From: Desulfuromusa sp.
Lineage (GTDB): Bacteria; Desulfobacterota; Desulfuromonadia; Desulfuromonadales; Geopsychrobacteraceae
Assembly (NCBI GenBank): GCA_021647765.1
Contig: JAKIUD010000028.1
Span: 1-39,563 of the forward strand
Direction of reading: 5' to 3'
DNA: 39,563 nucleotides
Below are positions 17,695 to 25,537 of this stretch, one piece after another. The translations under genes and the position numbers were made by a program. Positions within the stretch are counted from its first letter, which is position 1; every line of letters starts with the position of its first letter. The notes under the pieces were generated by a model that was not told the DNA's origin, did no database searches, and worked only from the letters and a program-made list of their open reading frames with translations.

Positions 17695-18597
17695 ATGGAA
17701 TATTTTCTTGAACTTTTCTTCGGTGGATTAACCCGGGGAAGTATCTATGCCTTGATTGCCTTAGGTTACACTATGGTTTATGGCATCATTCAATTGATCA
17801 ACTTTGCCCACGGCGAGATATACATGATTGGAGCCTTTGTTGCGCTGATTGTTGCCGGGGTTTGTACTATCTACGGGTTGAGTGGTGTTTCTATCCTTAT
17901 CCTGGCGGGAATTATTGCTGTGATCTATGCCAGTGCCTACGGTTATACGCTGGAAAAAATTGCTTATCGTCCGTTACGTGGAGCCCCGCGGTTGTCACCG
18001 TTGATCAGTGCTATCGGGATGTCAATTTTTCTGCAGAACTATGTTTTATTGGCGCAAACTTCTGATTTTTTACCGTTCCCCAGACTGATTCCTGATTTCG
18101 CTTTTATGGAACCTGTTGCTCATATCATTGGTTCACCAGAGTTAGTCATTCTGGTGACAACTTTTATAACCATGATCTTGCTGACACTCCTGATCAAGAA
18201 GACCAGAGTTGGTAAGGCAATGCGTGCTACACAACAAGATATGAACATGGCACGTCTTGTGGGAATCAATGTCGATCGGATTATATCGCTGACGTTTGTA
18301 ATTGGTTCGGCTCTGGCTGCGATTGGTGGGGTTCTGGTTGCCTCCTATATTGGACAAGTCAATTTTTATATTGGTTTTCTGGCTGGGGTTAAGGCTTTTA
18401 CTGCTGCGGTTTTGGGTGGCATTGGCTCAATTCCAGGGGCTGTTCTCGGAGGTCTGGTTCTTGGTTGGGCGGAAAGCTTCGCTGCTGGTTATATTTCCAG
18501 TGCCTATGAAGATGTTTTTACCTTTGGTTTGCTGGTTGTCATCTTGATCCTGAGACCTGCCGGTATTCTTGGCAAGGCGAGCAAGCAGAAGGTTTAA
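17695..18597 (+). CDS. livH: Branched-chain amino-acid ABC transporter permease LivH
   Basis: This is one of two membrane subunits that form the translocation path. The 300-residue product has about eight hydrophobic helices and the family motifs GLTRGSIYALIALGYTMVYG, INFAHGEIYMIGAF and, near the C terminus, the permease loop region GGIGSIPGAVLGGLVLGWAE. TTG at 17686 is in frame, but the ATG at 17695 gives a normal LivH N terminus. It is separated from livK by 141 bases holding a stem-loop, and runs directly into livM, whose start follows three bases after the stop codon. Confidence 0.93.
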   Translation: MEYFLELFFGGLTRGSIYALIALGYTMVYGIIQLINFAHGEIYMIGAFVALIVAGVCTIYGLSGVSILILAGIIAVIYASAYGYTLEKIAYRPLRGAPRLSPLISAIGMSIFLQNYVLLAQTSDFLPFPRLIPDFAFMEPVAHIIGSPELVILVTTFITMILLTLLIKKTRVGKAMRATQQDMNMARLVGINVDRIISLTFVIGSALAAIGGVLVASYIGQVNFYIGFLAGVKAFTAAVLGGIGSIPGAVLGGLVLGWAESFAAGYISSAYEDVFTFGLLVVILILRPAGILGKASKQKV

Positions 18598-18600
18598 TTG

Positions 18601-19827
18601 GTGACAGATATGTTGCAGAATTTTAAAAAATCAATCTTGGTCTCTATCTGGTTTGTCTTTTTAACCTTTCCTCTGATGGTTGTTCGTGTCAATACCATGA
18701 ATCAAGTGGTTGTCTGGCGGTGGACGAATCTGGTCTGGGTGGCAATTGGTAGCTTTGTCCTTTCCTATCTCTGGCGCTATATGTTGGCGCGACAGCAAGT
18801 CAGAAAAAAAGTCGCTGATGAGGGTGGAGAAATCCGCAGTAAGACGCAGTTGCTGCTTGAGGATATGTCCTTCCGCTACAAAGCGATGGGGATTATCCTG
18901 CTTGCGGCACTGGTTTTTCCATTGGTTTTTGATACCTATCAAAGCACCATTATGATTTCGGCGTTGATCTATGTAGTTTTAGGCCTTGGATTGAATATCA
19001 CAGTTGGTCTGGCTGGATTGCTTGATCTGGGCTATGTGGCTTTTTTTGGGGTTGGAGCTTATTCTTATGCGCTGCTGAATCATCATTTTGACCTTGGATT
19101 CTGGATCTCTCTGCCAATTGGTGGATTTCTTGGTTGTCTCTTTGGGGTTCTCCTTGGTTTTCCTATTCTCCGTTTACGTGGAGATTATTTGGCCATTGTG
19201 ACCTTGGGTTTTGGGATGATCTTCAAGGTTGTCATGGAAAACTGGGACAGCTTGTCCTTTGGCCCGAGTGGAATTGCCAATATTGATAAGCCTGGTTTTT
19301 TTGGAATAGATCTGAATCTGGCAAATTCTACCATTTATATCTATTACATTATGATCGGGATGGTGATTTTTACTATTTTGGTAACGACTCGTTTAAGAAA
19401 CAGCCGGATCGGTCGTGCCTGGATTGCCATGCGTGAAGATGAAATTGCCTGCGTTGCTATGGGCATCGATATCGCTCGAACCAAACTGTCTGCCTACGCA
19501 CTCGGTGCTTTCTGGGCCGGAATGGTCGGGGTTCTGTTTGCCTCAAAAACGACTTTTATCAACCCTGCCAGTTTCACCTTTATGGAGTCGGCAATTATCT
19601 TATCTATTGTTGTTCTCGGTGGTATGGGATCTATCCTCGGCGTTATTATCGGCGCGTTTTTCTTGATATTACTTCCTGAGTACATGCGTGCTTTCTCTGA
19701 ATACCGAATGCTGGCTTTTGGGGCTGCAATGGTGTTGATGATGATTTTTCGTCCCCAGGGGATTATCAGTAACCTCCGACAGACGTATGAATATAAAGGT
19801 TCGAAGGAAAAAATCAACAATGGCTGA
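18601..19827 (+). CDS. livM: Branched-chain amino-acid ABC transporter permease LivM
   Basis: This is the second permease subunit. The 408-residue product starts with two extra hydrophobic segments (about 8-27 and 36-56) joined by a basic linker to the conserved LivM core (GLNITVGLAGLLDLGYVAFFGVGAY, RLRGDYLAIVTLGFG, GGMGSILGVIIGAFFLILLPE). Such N-terminal extensions are seen in LivM of E. coli as well. GTG at 18601 lies eight bases behind AAGG and is the preferred start; TTG at 18598 and ATG at 18610 are alternatives. The last eight bases overlap the start of livG. Confidence 0.92.
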   Translation: MTDMLQNFKKSILVSIWFVFLTFPLMVVRVNTMNQVVVWRWTNLVWVAIGSFVLSYLWRYMLARQQVRKKVADEGGEIRSKTQLLLEDMSFRYKAMGIILLAALVFPLVFDTYQSTIMISALIYVVLGLGLNITVGLAGLLDLGYVAFFGVGAYSYALLNHHFDLGFWISLPIGGFLGCLFGVLLGFPILRLRGDYLAIVTLGFGMIFKVVMENWDSLSFGPSGIANIDKPGFFGIDLNLANSTIYIYYIMIGMVIFTILVTTRLRNSRIGRAWIAMREDEIACVAMGIDIARTKLSAYALGAFWAGMVGVLFASKTTFINPASFTFMESAIILSIVVLGGMGSILGVIIGAFFLILLPEYMRAFSEYRMLAFGAAMVLMMIFRPQGIISNLRQTYEYKGSKEKINNG

Positions 19828-20620
19828 AAATAAACATAAGTTACTTGAAGTTAAGAGGCTGACGATGGATTTCGGCGGTCTTCGGGCTGTTGACAGTGTC
19901 ACTCTGGAGGTCTACGAAGGTGATATTGCTGCATTGATCGGTCCGAACGGTGCTGGGAAAACCACTTTTTTTAATTGTATCACCGGCATTTATAATCCAA
20001 CCAAGGGTGATATTTTACTTCACCCTAAGGGTTTGAAAACGCGTCGTTTGAATGGTCTGAAGCCGAATAAAGTCACAGAAATGGGTTTAGCACGTACCTT
20101 TCAAAATATTCGCTTGTTTCCTGATATGACGGTTCTGGAAAATGTCATGATTGGACGTCATTGTCGCACTAACTCAGGAATTTTCAGGGCGATTGTGAGG
20201 GGTAGGGGAGTTCGCGAAGAAGAACAGCAAATTATTGAGTCCAGTTATCAACTCCTTGAAAAAGTTGGTTTAGCCAAATTTGCCAATGAATTTTCGAAAA
20301 ACCTCCCCTATGGGGCACAAAGGCGTCTGGAGATTGCCCGGGCAATGGCTACAGAACCCTTTTTATTATTGCTTGATGAACCCGCTGCGGGAATGAATCC
20401 CCAGGAAACGACTGATCTGGAACAGTTGATTTGTAAGATAAGTGCGGAGGGGGAAATGGCCATTCTACTGATTGAGCATGATATGAAGCTGGTCATGAAT
20501 ATTTCCAACTCCATTTATGTTATGGAATATGGCAAGAAGATCGCCGAAGGTGCTCCCCGGGAAATAAAAGATAACCCGAAGGTTATCGAAGCTTATCTGG
20601 GAGAAGAAACTGATGCCTGA
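19820..20620 (+). CDS. livG: Branched-chain amino-acid ABC transporter ATPase LivG
   Basis: One of the two ATPase subunits that power uptake from the cytoplasmic face. The 266-residue product has GPNGAGKTT (Walker A), the LivG-specific GLARTFQNIRLFPDMTVLENVMIGRH, the signature PYGAQRRLEIARAMA and LLLLDEPAAGMNP (Walker B). The ATG overlaps the livM stop by eight bases, so translation is probably coupled. An earlier in-frame ATG at 19787 would lie deep in livM and lacks a ribosome site. Confidence 0.94.
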   Translation: MAENKHKLLEVKRLTMDFGGLRAVDSVTLEVYEGDIAALIGPNGAGKTTFFNCITGIYNPTKGDILLHPKGLKTRRLNGLKPNKVTEMGLARTFQNIRLFPDMTVLENVMIGRHCRTNSGIFRAIVRGRGVREEEQQIIESSYQLLEKVGLAKFANEFSKNLPYGAQRRLEIARAMATEPFLLLLDEPAAGMNPQETTDLEQLICKISAEGEMAILLIEHDMKLVMNISNSIYVMEYGKKIAEGAPREIKDNPKVIEAYLGEETDA

Positions 20621-20622
20621 TG

Positions 20623-20653
20623 GCATCGCCAAAATATCGCTATATGGCGTTGC
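20623..20653 (+). repeat. Stem-loop between livG and livF
   Basis: GCATCGCCA (20623-20631) and TGGCGTTGC (20645-20653) pair over nine positions with one mismatch and a 13-base loop. The 143-base gap is unusual in an otherwise tightly packed operon. It lacks a T-run, so it is more likely a processing or stability element than a terminator. Confidence 0.45.
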
Positions 20654-20763
20654 GGTAAATTTTCTGGATCTTGATATCCTTATGGATGTTTTTTCCTCTG
20701 AAAATCCGCCTCCTTATTGGATGTAATATTTGTTTAACCATCCCACTTATTAACGAGATTAGT

Positions 20764-21471
20764 ATGCTTAAAATTCAGAATATCCAAACTTATTATGGGA
20801 ACATTCAAGCCCTGAAAGATGTTTCGATTGAGATCAAAGAGGGTGAAATTGTTGCTTTGATCGGAGCTAATGGTGCGGGTAAAACAACAACTTTGATGTC
20901 AATTTGTGGAATTACCCCACCACGTTCAGGTGATATTTTGTTGGATGGTGATTCTATAATGGGAATTTCTGCAGATAGAATTGTGCAAAAGGGGGTTGTT
21001 CAGGTTCCAGAAGGTCGCCGTATTTTTCCTGATTTAACCGTGCAGGAAAACCTCGAGATGGGGGCTTTTTTACGTAAAAATAAGCGTCTGATTCAGCAGG
21101 ATATGAATTATGTTATGACGCTGTTTCCTATTCTCGAAAAACGGCGTAATCAACCGGGAGGAACTCTGTCTGGTGGTGAACAACAAATGCTTGCAATTTC
21201 CAGAGCGCTCATGGCCAGACCACGGGTTTTGCTTCTTGATGAACCTTCCTTAGGTTTAGCTCCATTGATTATTAAGCAGATTTTTGAAATTATCCGCAAA
21301 ATCAACAAGGAGAGTAATACGACGATCTTTCTGGTAGAGCAGAATGCGAATCAAGCTCTAAAGTTAGCTGATCGTGGTTATGTTATGGAAAATGGACGCA
21401 TTGCCTTGGTCGATTCAGCTGATAAATTGTTGGCAAATGATGATGTACGGAAAGCCTATTTGGGATTGTAG
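20764..21471 (+). CDS. livF: Branched-chain amino-acid ABC transporter ATPase LivF
   Basis: This is the second ATPase of the transporter. The 235-residue product is of normal LivF length, with GANGAGKTT (Walker A), the LivF hallmark VVQVPEGRRIFPDLTVQENL, signature LSGGEQQMLAISRALM and LLLDEPSLGLAP (Walker B). The frame extends to 20671, but the first 31 residues would be an unconserved hydrophobic stretch; the ATG at 20764 aligns with LivF proteins, although only a weak GAG precedes it. It ends the operon just before a clear terminator. Confidence 0.94.
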   Translation: MLKIQNIQTYYGNIQALKDVSIEIKEGEIVALIGANGAGKTTTLMSICGITPPRSGDILLDGDSIMGISADRIVQKGVVQVPEGRRIFPDLTVQENLEMGAFLRKNKRLIQQDMNYVMTLFPILEKRRNQPGGTLSGGEQQMLAISRALMARPRVLLLDEPSLGLAPLIIKQIFEIIRKINKESNTTIFLVEQNANQALKLADRGYVMENGRIALVDSADKLLANDDVRKAYLGL

Positions 21472-21494
21472 CAGCTTTTAAAGCTGTGTTTGTG

Positions 21495-21523
21495 ACGCCC
21501 TAGACGGCGTTTTTTATTTTTTT
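21495..21523 (+). terminator. Rho-independent terminator of the liv operon
   Basis: ACGCC and GGCGT form a short GC stem with a six-base loop, followed by a run of T with a single A (21510-21523). It lies 24 bases after the livF stop codon. Confidence 0.85.
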
Positions 21524-21606
21524 GTAACGGATATCCGGCTGAATTTTGCATGGGGATGTTTTCTAGTAATAGAGAAGCTTTATCAATTTATGGGGTTGGA
21601 TGGTAG

Positions 21607-22929
21607 ATGCGTAGTCTCTTCTCGACAGTAACTAAAAAAGTGATCATTGGCTATCTGGTGGTCGTTGTTTTTAGCCTTCTGGCTGTAGGTTATGCTCTTT
21701 CACGGTTACATCAGCAGACTCTTGATACTGAGAACCTTGTCAATGTTGAGTTTCGTACTTTTGAGTTAGTGCGTGATCTGCAACAAAATCTTCTGGCTCA
21801 GGAGAATATTGAAAAGCAATTACTGATTCTCCGTGATCCAGCACTGAGTGAATTGCGTTTTAATCGAAATAATGAATTTACCCGCTATGCTCTTGCTTTA
21901 AATCGTCCCCCATTATCAGACCAATTAAAGAACTTAATCAAACTTGTTGATAAATATCGACAGGCTGACAATCAGTTAACCGAGGCAATTTTCTGGGAGA
22001 ACTGGACACAAGCGGAACAGTTATCCGATGAAAAGACTGTCCCTCTACGGGTGCAATTACTCGCTTATCTGGCGGAATTCAGGCAACAACAACAAGAAAA
22101 TATAAATACCGGACTTGCCAGATTATCGCAACATACCAGCTCAGCTTTCCAAATGACCGCTTTGCTAAGTCTTCTTGGTATTTGTCTTTCGGCTCCAGTC
22201 TCTATTGCAGTTATCTTGAATATTCACCGTTCAGTCAAAGAACTCAAAAAAGCAACGAAGCGAATATCTGCCGGGAGATTTGATCAGCAGCCTGAAATTT
22301 ATGGTAGTGATGAATTTGCACAATTGGCCAACGATTTTGCGCAAATGGGTCAGAAGCTGACTGAACTTGAACAGTTACATCTGGATGCCAATCCGCTAAC
22401 TTTGTTGCCAGGAAACCTTGCGATCGATCGTGAAATAGAAATGCGTATCAGCAATCGAAAGCCTTTTTCTCATCTCTACATAGATCTGGACAACTTCAAG
22501 GTTTATAGCGATCGCTATGGATATAAGGCGGGAAGTGATGTTCTTGCTAAGGTTGGTGAACTACTTAAACATGTGGTTGGAGAGTATGGTAGTTCAGAGG
22601 ATCTGGTTGGGCATATCGGCGGTGATGATTATGTTGTGCTGAGCAGTCTTGATTCAGGTGAAATGCTGGCACAAAAGATTATTGCAGAATTTACTGAGAT
22701 AGTCCCATCTTTTTATAATCCTGAAGATCAAAAAGTTGGTTCTTTTGTTGGTGAAGATCGTTATGGGGTGAAACGGACGTTCCCGTTGATGACCATATCG
22801 ATTGCCGTAATTGCCTCCGATCACTACGAATATCCATCACGCTTGGCAATCAGTCAGGACTGTGCGAGAGTGAAAGAATATTTAAAAATTCAGGAGGGTA
22901 GCAATTATATGCTGGAAAGACGAAAATAG
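21607..22929 (+). CDS. Membrane-bound HAMP-GGDEF protein with variant GGDDY active site
   Basis: The 440-residue product has two membrane helices (about 12-32 and 185-205) enclosing a helical periplasmic sensor domain, then a HAMP-like segment (206-258) and a GGDEF-type domain. The GGDEF signature is GGDDY (338-342), and the usual LTGLPNR is LTLLPGN (264-270); IDLDNFKVYSDRYGYKAGSDVL keeps the metal-binding Asp region. Family knowledge says a Glu-to-Asp change in the signature may lower or abolish diguanylate cyclase activity, so it may bind nucleotide as a sensor rather than make c-di-GMP. An insertion (SFVGEDRYGVKRTFP) precedes the last strand. The ribosome site is weak. A lipoprotein gene starts two bases after the stop codon. 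Confidence 0.82.
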   Translation: MRSLFSTVTKKVIIGYLVVVVFSLLAVGYALSRLHQQTLDTENLVNVEFRTFELVRDLQQNLLAQENIEKQLLILRDPALSELRFNRNNEFTRYALALNRPPLSDQLKNLIKLVDKYRQADNQLTEAIFWENWTQAEQLSDEKTVPLRVQLLAYLAEFRQQQQENINTGLARLSQHTSSAFQMTALLSLLGICLSAPVSIAVILNIHRSVKELKKATKRISAGRFDQQPEIYGSDEFAQLANDFAQMGQKLTELEQLHLDANPLTLLPGNLAIDREIEMRISNRKPFSHLYIDLDNFKVYSDRYGYKAGSDVLAKVGELLKHVVGEYGSSEDLVGHIGGDDYVVLSSLDSGEMLAQKIIAEFTEIVPSFYNPEDQKVGSFVGEDRYGVKRTFPLMTISIAVIASDHYEYPSRLAISQDCARVKEYLKIQEGSNYMLERRK

Positions 22930-22931
22930 TT

Positions 22932-23354
22932 ATGAAGTTTCTTTTTGTTCTATCTCTTTTCCTGTTCTTTACAGGTTGTGCTACTCTTTGCCCACAATCA
23001 AAGCAGGCGGTATTGCTGGATGAACAAGATTTCTGTTTGGCTTTTGCGGAGTTCCAGAAAAGCCATAAGATTGATAATTTGCAGAAACTCAAGGTGGATT
23101 TCCCTGACAGTGTCTGGGCGACCCGAGCGGAAACAATTATTCTTTATTCACAAGAACTGGATCAGCGTAAAACTCAAATTGAAAAATTACAGGAATCTGG
23201 TCGACAACAAGCTCTTAAACTTAATCAGCTGAACAAACTCAATCAGGAATTAGAAAACAAAATTAAGGAGCTGAATAAACTGAATCAGCAATTAACAGAT
23301 CAGATTGAACAACTTAAAAGCCTGTTGATCCAGTCGGAAACACGTCCCAAATGA
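22932..23354 (+). CDS. Small coiled-coil lipoprotein
   Basis: I do not recognise a named family. The 140-residue product has a lipoprotein signal (residues 1-16, FTGC with Cys16), a short globular segment (about 25-65, with LAFAEFQKSH and FPDSVWATRAET, reminiscent of tetratricopeptide-like helices) and a regular coiled coil from about 70 to 135 in which Leu, Asn and Gln recur (KLNQLNKLNQELENKIKELN). It probably forms an oligomer anchored to a membrane. It begins two bases after the GGDEF gene, so the two are almost certainly translated together, and it could be an envelope partner of that protein's periplasmic domain. Confidence 0.7.
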   Translation: MKFLFVLSLFLFFTGCATLCPQSKQAVLLDEQDFCLAFAEFQKSHKIDNLQKLKVDFPDSVWATRAETIILYSQELDQRKTQIEKLQESGRQQALKLNQLNKLNQELENKIKELNKLNQQLTDQIEQLKSLLIQSETRPK

Positions 23355-23394
23355 AAGATTGAATCCTGATTAATAAAAATCTGGAAGCAGTTTT

Positions 23395-24459
23395 TCAACC
23401 CTTTGCCCGTTCATATTGTGCTGGCCAGGAAAGTTTACTTCCAAGTGCTTGAGCGGCTTCTAGTGGCCAGTAGGGGTTGCGTAGCAGCTCACGTCCCAAT
23501 AACACCGCATCAGCTAGTCCTGTCGCAATAATTTGTTCAGCCTGTGCCGGTTCGGTAATCATCCCGACTGTTCCTGTTGTCATCCCGAGGATGTTTTTGA
23601 TTTCAGTCGCCAATGGAACCTGAAATCCCGGTCCGGCTGGTACAACGGCATCAGGAACAAGCCCACCTGACGAACAATCAATCAGATCGATACCTAACGC
23701 TTTAAGTCGACGACAGAATTTTATGGACTGTTGTAAATCCCAGCCCCCCGAGACCCAATCTGTTGCTGAAATACGGATAAACACTGGTAGATTTTCCGGC
23801 CAATTTTCGCGAACAATTTTCGCAACCTGCAGGGGGAAGCGCATGCGATTTTCCAGTGAGCCACCAAACTCATCATTGCGCTGATTACTCAGTGGTGAAA
23901 GAAATTGATGCAGCAGATAACCATGGGCGGCATGTAACTCGACAACCTGAAAACCAGCTTTCAGAGAACGACGGGTTGCTTCAGCAAACTGCTGGATAAT
24001 TATTTCCAGATCCTCTGTGGTTGCTTCTCTTGGCGTTTGATGTCCAATGCCAAAAGGAATTGGACTGGGTGCCAGCGGTTGCCAGCCCCGTTTGTCAAAA
24101 TCTACCGGCTTTCCACCCAACCAGGGTGCAGCGACTGATGCTTTTCGTCCAGCATGAGCCAACTGAATCCCGGTGGTGGAACCCTGTTTTTTGATAAAAT
24201 CAATGCTGGAAGTAAAGGCCTCAGCATGGTCATCACTCCAGATACCCAGGTCATCAGGACTGATTCTTCCTTCAGGAGTAATTGCCACTGCTTCAGTGAT
24301 TACGAGGCCGGCACCGCCAACGGCTCGACTCCCATAGTGAACAAAATGCCAGCTATCAGGTTTGCCGTCCGAACTGGAATATTGACACATCGGTGAAACA
24401 AAAATTCGATTGGGGATAGTCAGTTGACGAAGTTTTAATGGTGAGAATAACTGGCTCAT
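23395..24459 (-). CDS. NADH:flavin oxidoreductase, Old Yellow Enzyme family (YqjM-like)
   Basis: FMN enzymes of this class reduce activated C=C bonds of enones, nitro compounds and similar electrophiles with NAD(P)H. The 354-residue product is a single TIM barrel: MSQLFSPLKLRQLTIPNRIFVSPMCQYSS places the class III active-site Cys (PMCQYS), QLAHAGRK is the flavin/substrate His motif, and VVELHAAHGYLLHQFLSPLSNQRND with EFGGSLENR is typical. VGMITEPAQAEQI and ADAVLLGRELLRNPYW bind the FMN phosphate. These fit YqjM/XenA rather than classical yeast OYE. AGGAGG stands shortly before the ATG. It diverges from hsp20 across 256 bases, and its 3' end meets the lipoprotein gene. A role in stress detoxification is inference. 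Confidence 0.9.
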   Translation of the reverse strand: MSQLFSPLKLRQLTIPNRIFVSPMCQYSSSDGKPDSWHFVHYGSRAVGGAGLVITEAVAITPEGRISPDDLGIWSDDHAEAFTSSIDFIKKQGSTTGIQLAHAGRKASVAAPWLGGKPVDFDKRGWQPLAPSPIPFGIGHQTPREATTEDLEIIIQQFAEATRRSLKAGFQVVELHAAHGYLLHQFLSPLSNQRNDEFGGSLENRMRFPLQVAKIVRENWPENLPVFIRISATDWVSGGWDLQQSIKFCRRLKALGIDLIDCSSGGLVPDAVVPAGPGFQVPLATEIKNILGMTTGTVGMITEPAQAEQIIATGLADAVLLGRELLRNPYWPLEAAQALGSKLSWPAQYERAKG

Positions 24460-24559
24460 CGGCTTCCTCCTGTATGCTGTGATGACTGAGTCTCAGGTAT
24501 CTTATCACAATAAAAAAGTGTCGGTGAACTTTTGGTTTTTTTACCCAAATAGTTTTGTG

Positions 24560-24569
24560 CAAGCGCTTG
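24560..24569. promoter_or_regulatory. Perfect 10-bp palindrome between the reductase and hsp20
   Basis: CAAGCGCTTG is followed directly by a run of A. AAGCGCTT is the kind of core used by LacI-family regulators, but length and context are too little to name a protein. It lies about 100 bases from the reductase start and about 150 from the hsp20 start. Confidence 0.3.
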
Positions 24570-24648
24570 AAAAAAAGGAAAAAGGAGATATCCTCAAAAG
24601 AGGGGGGGATAATGTGAATTCACCTTGAAACGACTACTTTGCGTGTTC

Positions 24649-24663
24649 TGGCGAACTGAGCGC
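24649..24663 (+). promoter_or_regulatory. Weak sigma-54 promoter candidate upstream of hsp20
   Basis: The GG and GC dinucleotides at 24650-24651 and 24662-24663 are exactly ten bases apart, with TGGC at the -24 side. Only the core spacing matches; the -12 side lacks TTGC. Transcription would start about 40 bases before the hsp20 ATG. A CTTGAAA (24624-24630) upstream resembles the heat-shock sigma -35 box, but no matching -10 follows. Confidence 0.25.
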
Positions 24664-24715
24664 GGGCGGTTCGTCGGATGGCGATCATTCCCGCACTAGG
24701 CAGAGGAGGATAGCT

Positions 24716-25159
24716 ATGAAACTGGCAAAATGGGATCCTTTCCGGGAAATGGAAGGGATGTTGGATCCGTACTCAAAATCCTTAGACTGGCCATTTCGCG
24801 GAGGACGAGATCTCAACACAACAGGTGCAGATTGGGCTCCCCGAGCCGACATCACAGAAACAGACGATGCTTTCACTATTACAGCTGAGGTGCCGGGAAT
24901 TAAACGTGATGATGTGAAGATCAGTATTGAAGACCATGTTCTGAGTATTCATGGGGAAAACAAGCAGGAAAAAGAAGAAGAAGGGAAGAAATTCCATCGT
25001 ATCGAGCGCTTCTACGGCAGTTTCAACCGAAGTTTTTCACTACCGGAGAATGTCAATGAGGACAAAATCGATGCAATCTTCAAAGATGGTGTGTTGACCT
25101 TGACGATACCTAAAACTGAGGTTAAAAAACCGAAGGCCATCGAAATTAAGGTTAAATGA
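24716..25159 (+). CDS. Small heat-shock protein, Hsp20/alpha-crystallin family
   Basis: Small heat-shock proteins hold unfolding proteins in the cytoplasm until refolded. The 147-residue product has an N-terminal arm with WDPFREME, the alpha-crystallin domain (about 40-130) and its conserved strand KDGVLTLTIPK, and a C-terminal IEI that can serve as the I-x-I oligomer-docking motif. Length is typical. A strong Shine-Dalgarno (AGGAGG) stands six bases before the ATG. The gene is followed by a clear hairpin terminator, so it is probably transcribed alone. The GAGGATA of its ribosome site could pair with TATCCTC about 120 bases upstream, a possible thermosensor only if the transcript starts that far back. 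Confidence 0.95.
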   Translation: MKLAKWDPFREMEGMLDPYSKSLDWPFRGGRDLNTTGADWAPRADITETDDAFTITAEVPGIKRDDVKISIEDHVLSIHGENKQEKEEEGKKFHRIERFYGSFNRSFSLPENVNEDKIDAIFKDGVLTLTIPKTEVKKPKAIEIKVK

Positions 25160-25195
25160 GAACCATGTAAACGTGTTTGGCTGGAATGGATTGAG

Positions 25196-25232
25196 AAAAA
25201 TTGGGCAGGGGCGAGATCCTGCCTTTTTCTTT
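25196..25232. terminator. Bidirectional terminator between hsp20 and a short minus-strand ORF
   Basis: GGCAGG (25204-25209) and CCTGCC (25218-25223) form a six-base-pair stem with an eight-base loop. TTTTTCTTT follows on the plus strand. On the minus strand a T-run follows after three bases (complement of GAGAAAAATTG). It can serve both convergent transcripts. Confidence 0.75.
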
Positions 25233-25296
25233 AGGTACCTGGAGCTGCTGCCAGTATTATAATCAGGGCAGTACTAAAGGTTGATAACAGGGTCAT
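25231..25296 (-). CDS. Possible 21-residue hydrophobic peptide
   Basis: The minus strand has GGAGGAGG four bases before an ATG, an unusually strong ribosome site for a random frame. The frame encodes 21 residues that are nearly all hydrophobic (MTLLSTFSTALIIILAAAPG) and stops directly before the terminator shared with hsp20. It could be a single-helix membrane peptide. The frame runs open further upstream to 25443, but that part looks random. A weak TACAAT lies about 70 bases upstream. I do not recognise a family, and no homologue search was possible. Confidence 0.4.
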   Translation of the reverse strand: MTLLSTFSTALIIILAAAPGT

Positions 25297-25537
25297 GGCA
25301 CCTCCTCCGGCAGAACAAGGATAAATGACCGTGACCAGCACGCAGCGGCTGGAAACATTGTAGAGTGAATTGAATAGAGTACGAGAAACAGTAAAGTTTT
25401 TGCATTTGACCTGAGGCAGGAGCCCAGTGTGGTAGTGCTGCATGCTGGGATGTCCTACCGCGACCGAGATTACTGCAATACTGGTTAAACTAGCGCTATT
25501 CAGGACATGTCCTTATTACGTGTCCCCGGATACAAGT

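Noticed and set aside
24600..24715. CIRCE operator or sigma-32 promoter before hsp20
   Set aside because: No TTAGCACTC/GAGTGCTAA pair is present, and CTTGAAA lacks a CCCCAT-type partner at the right distance.
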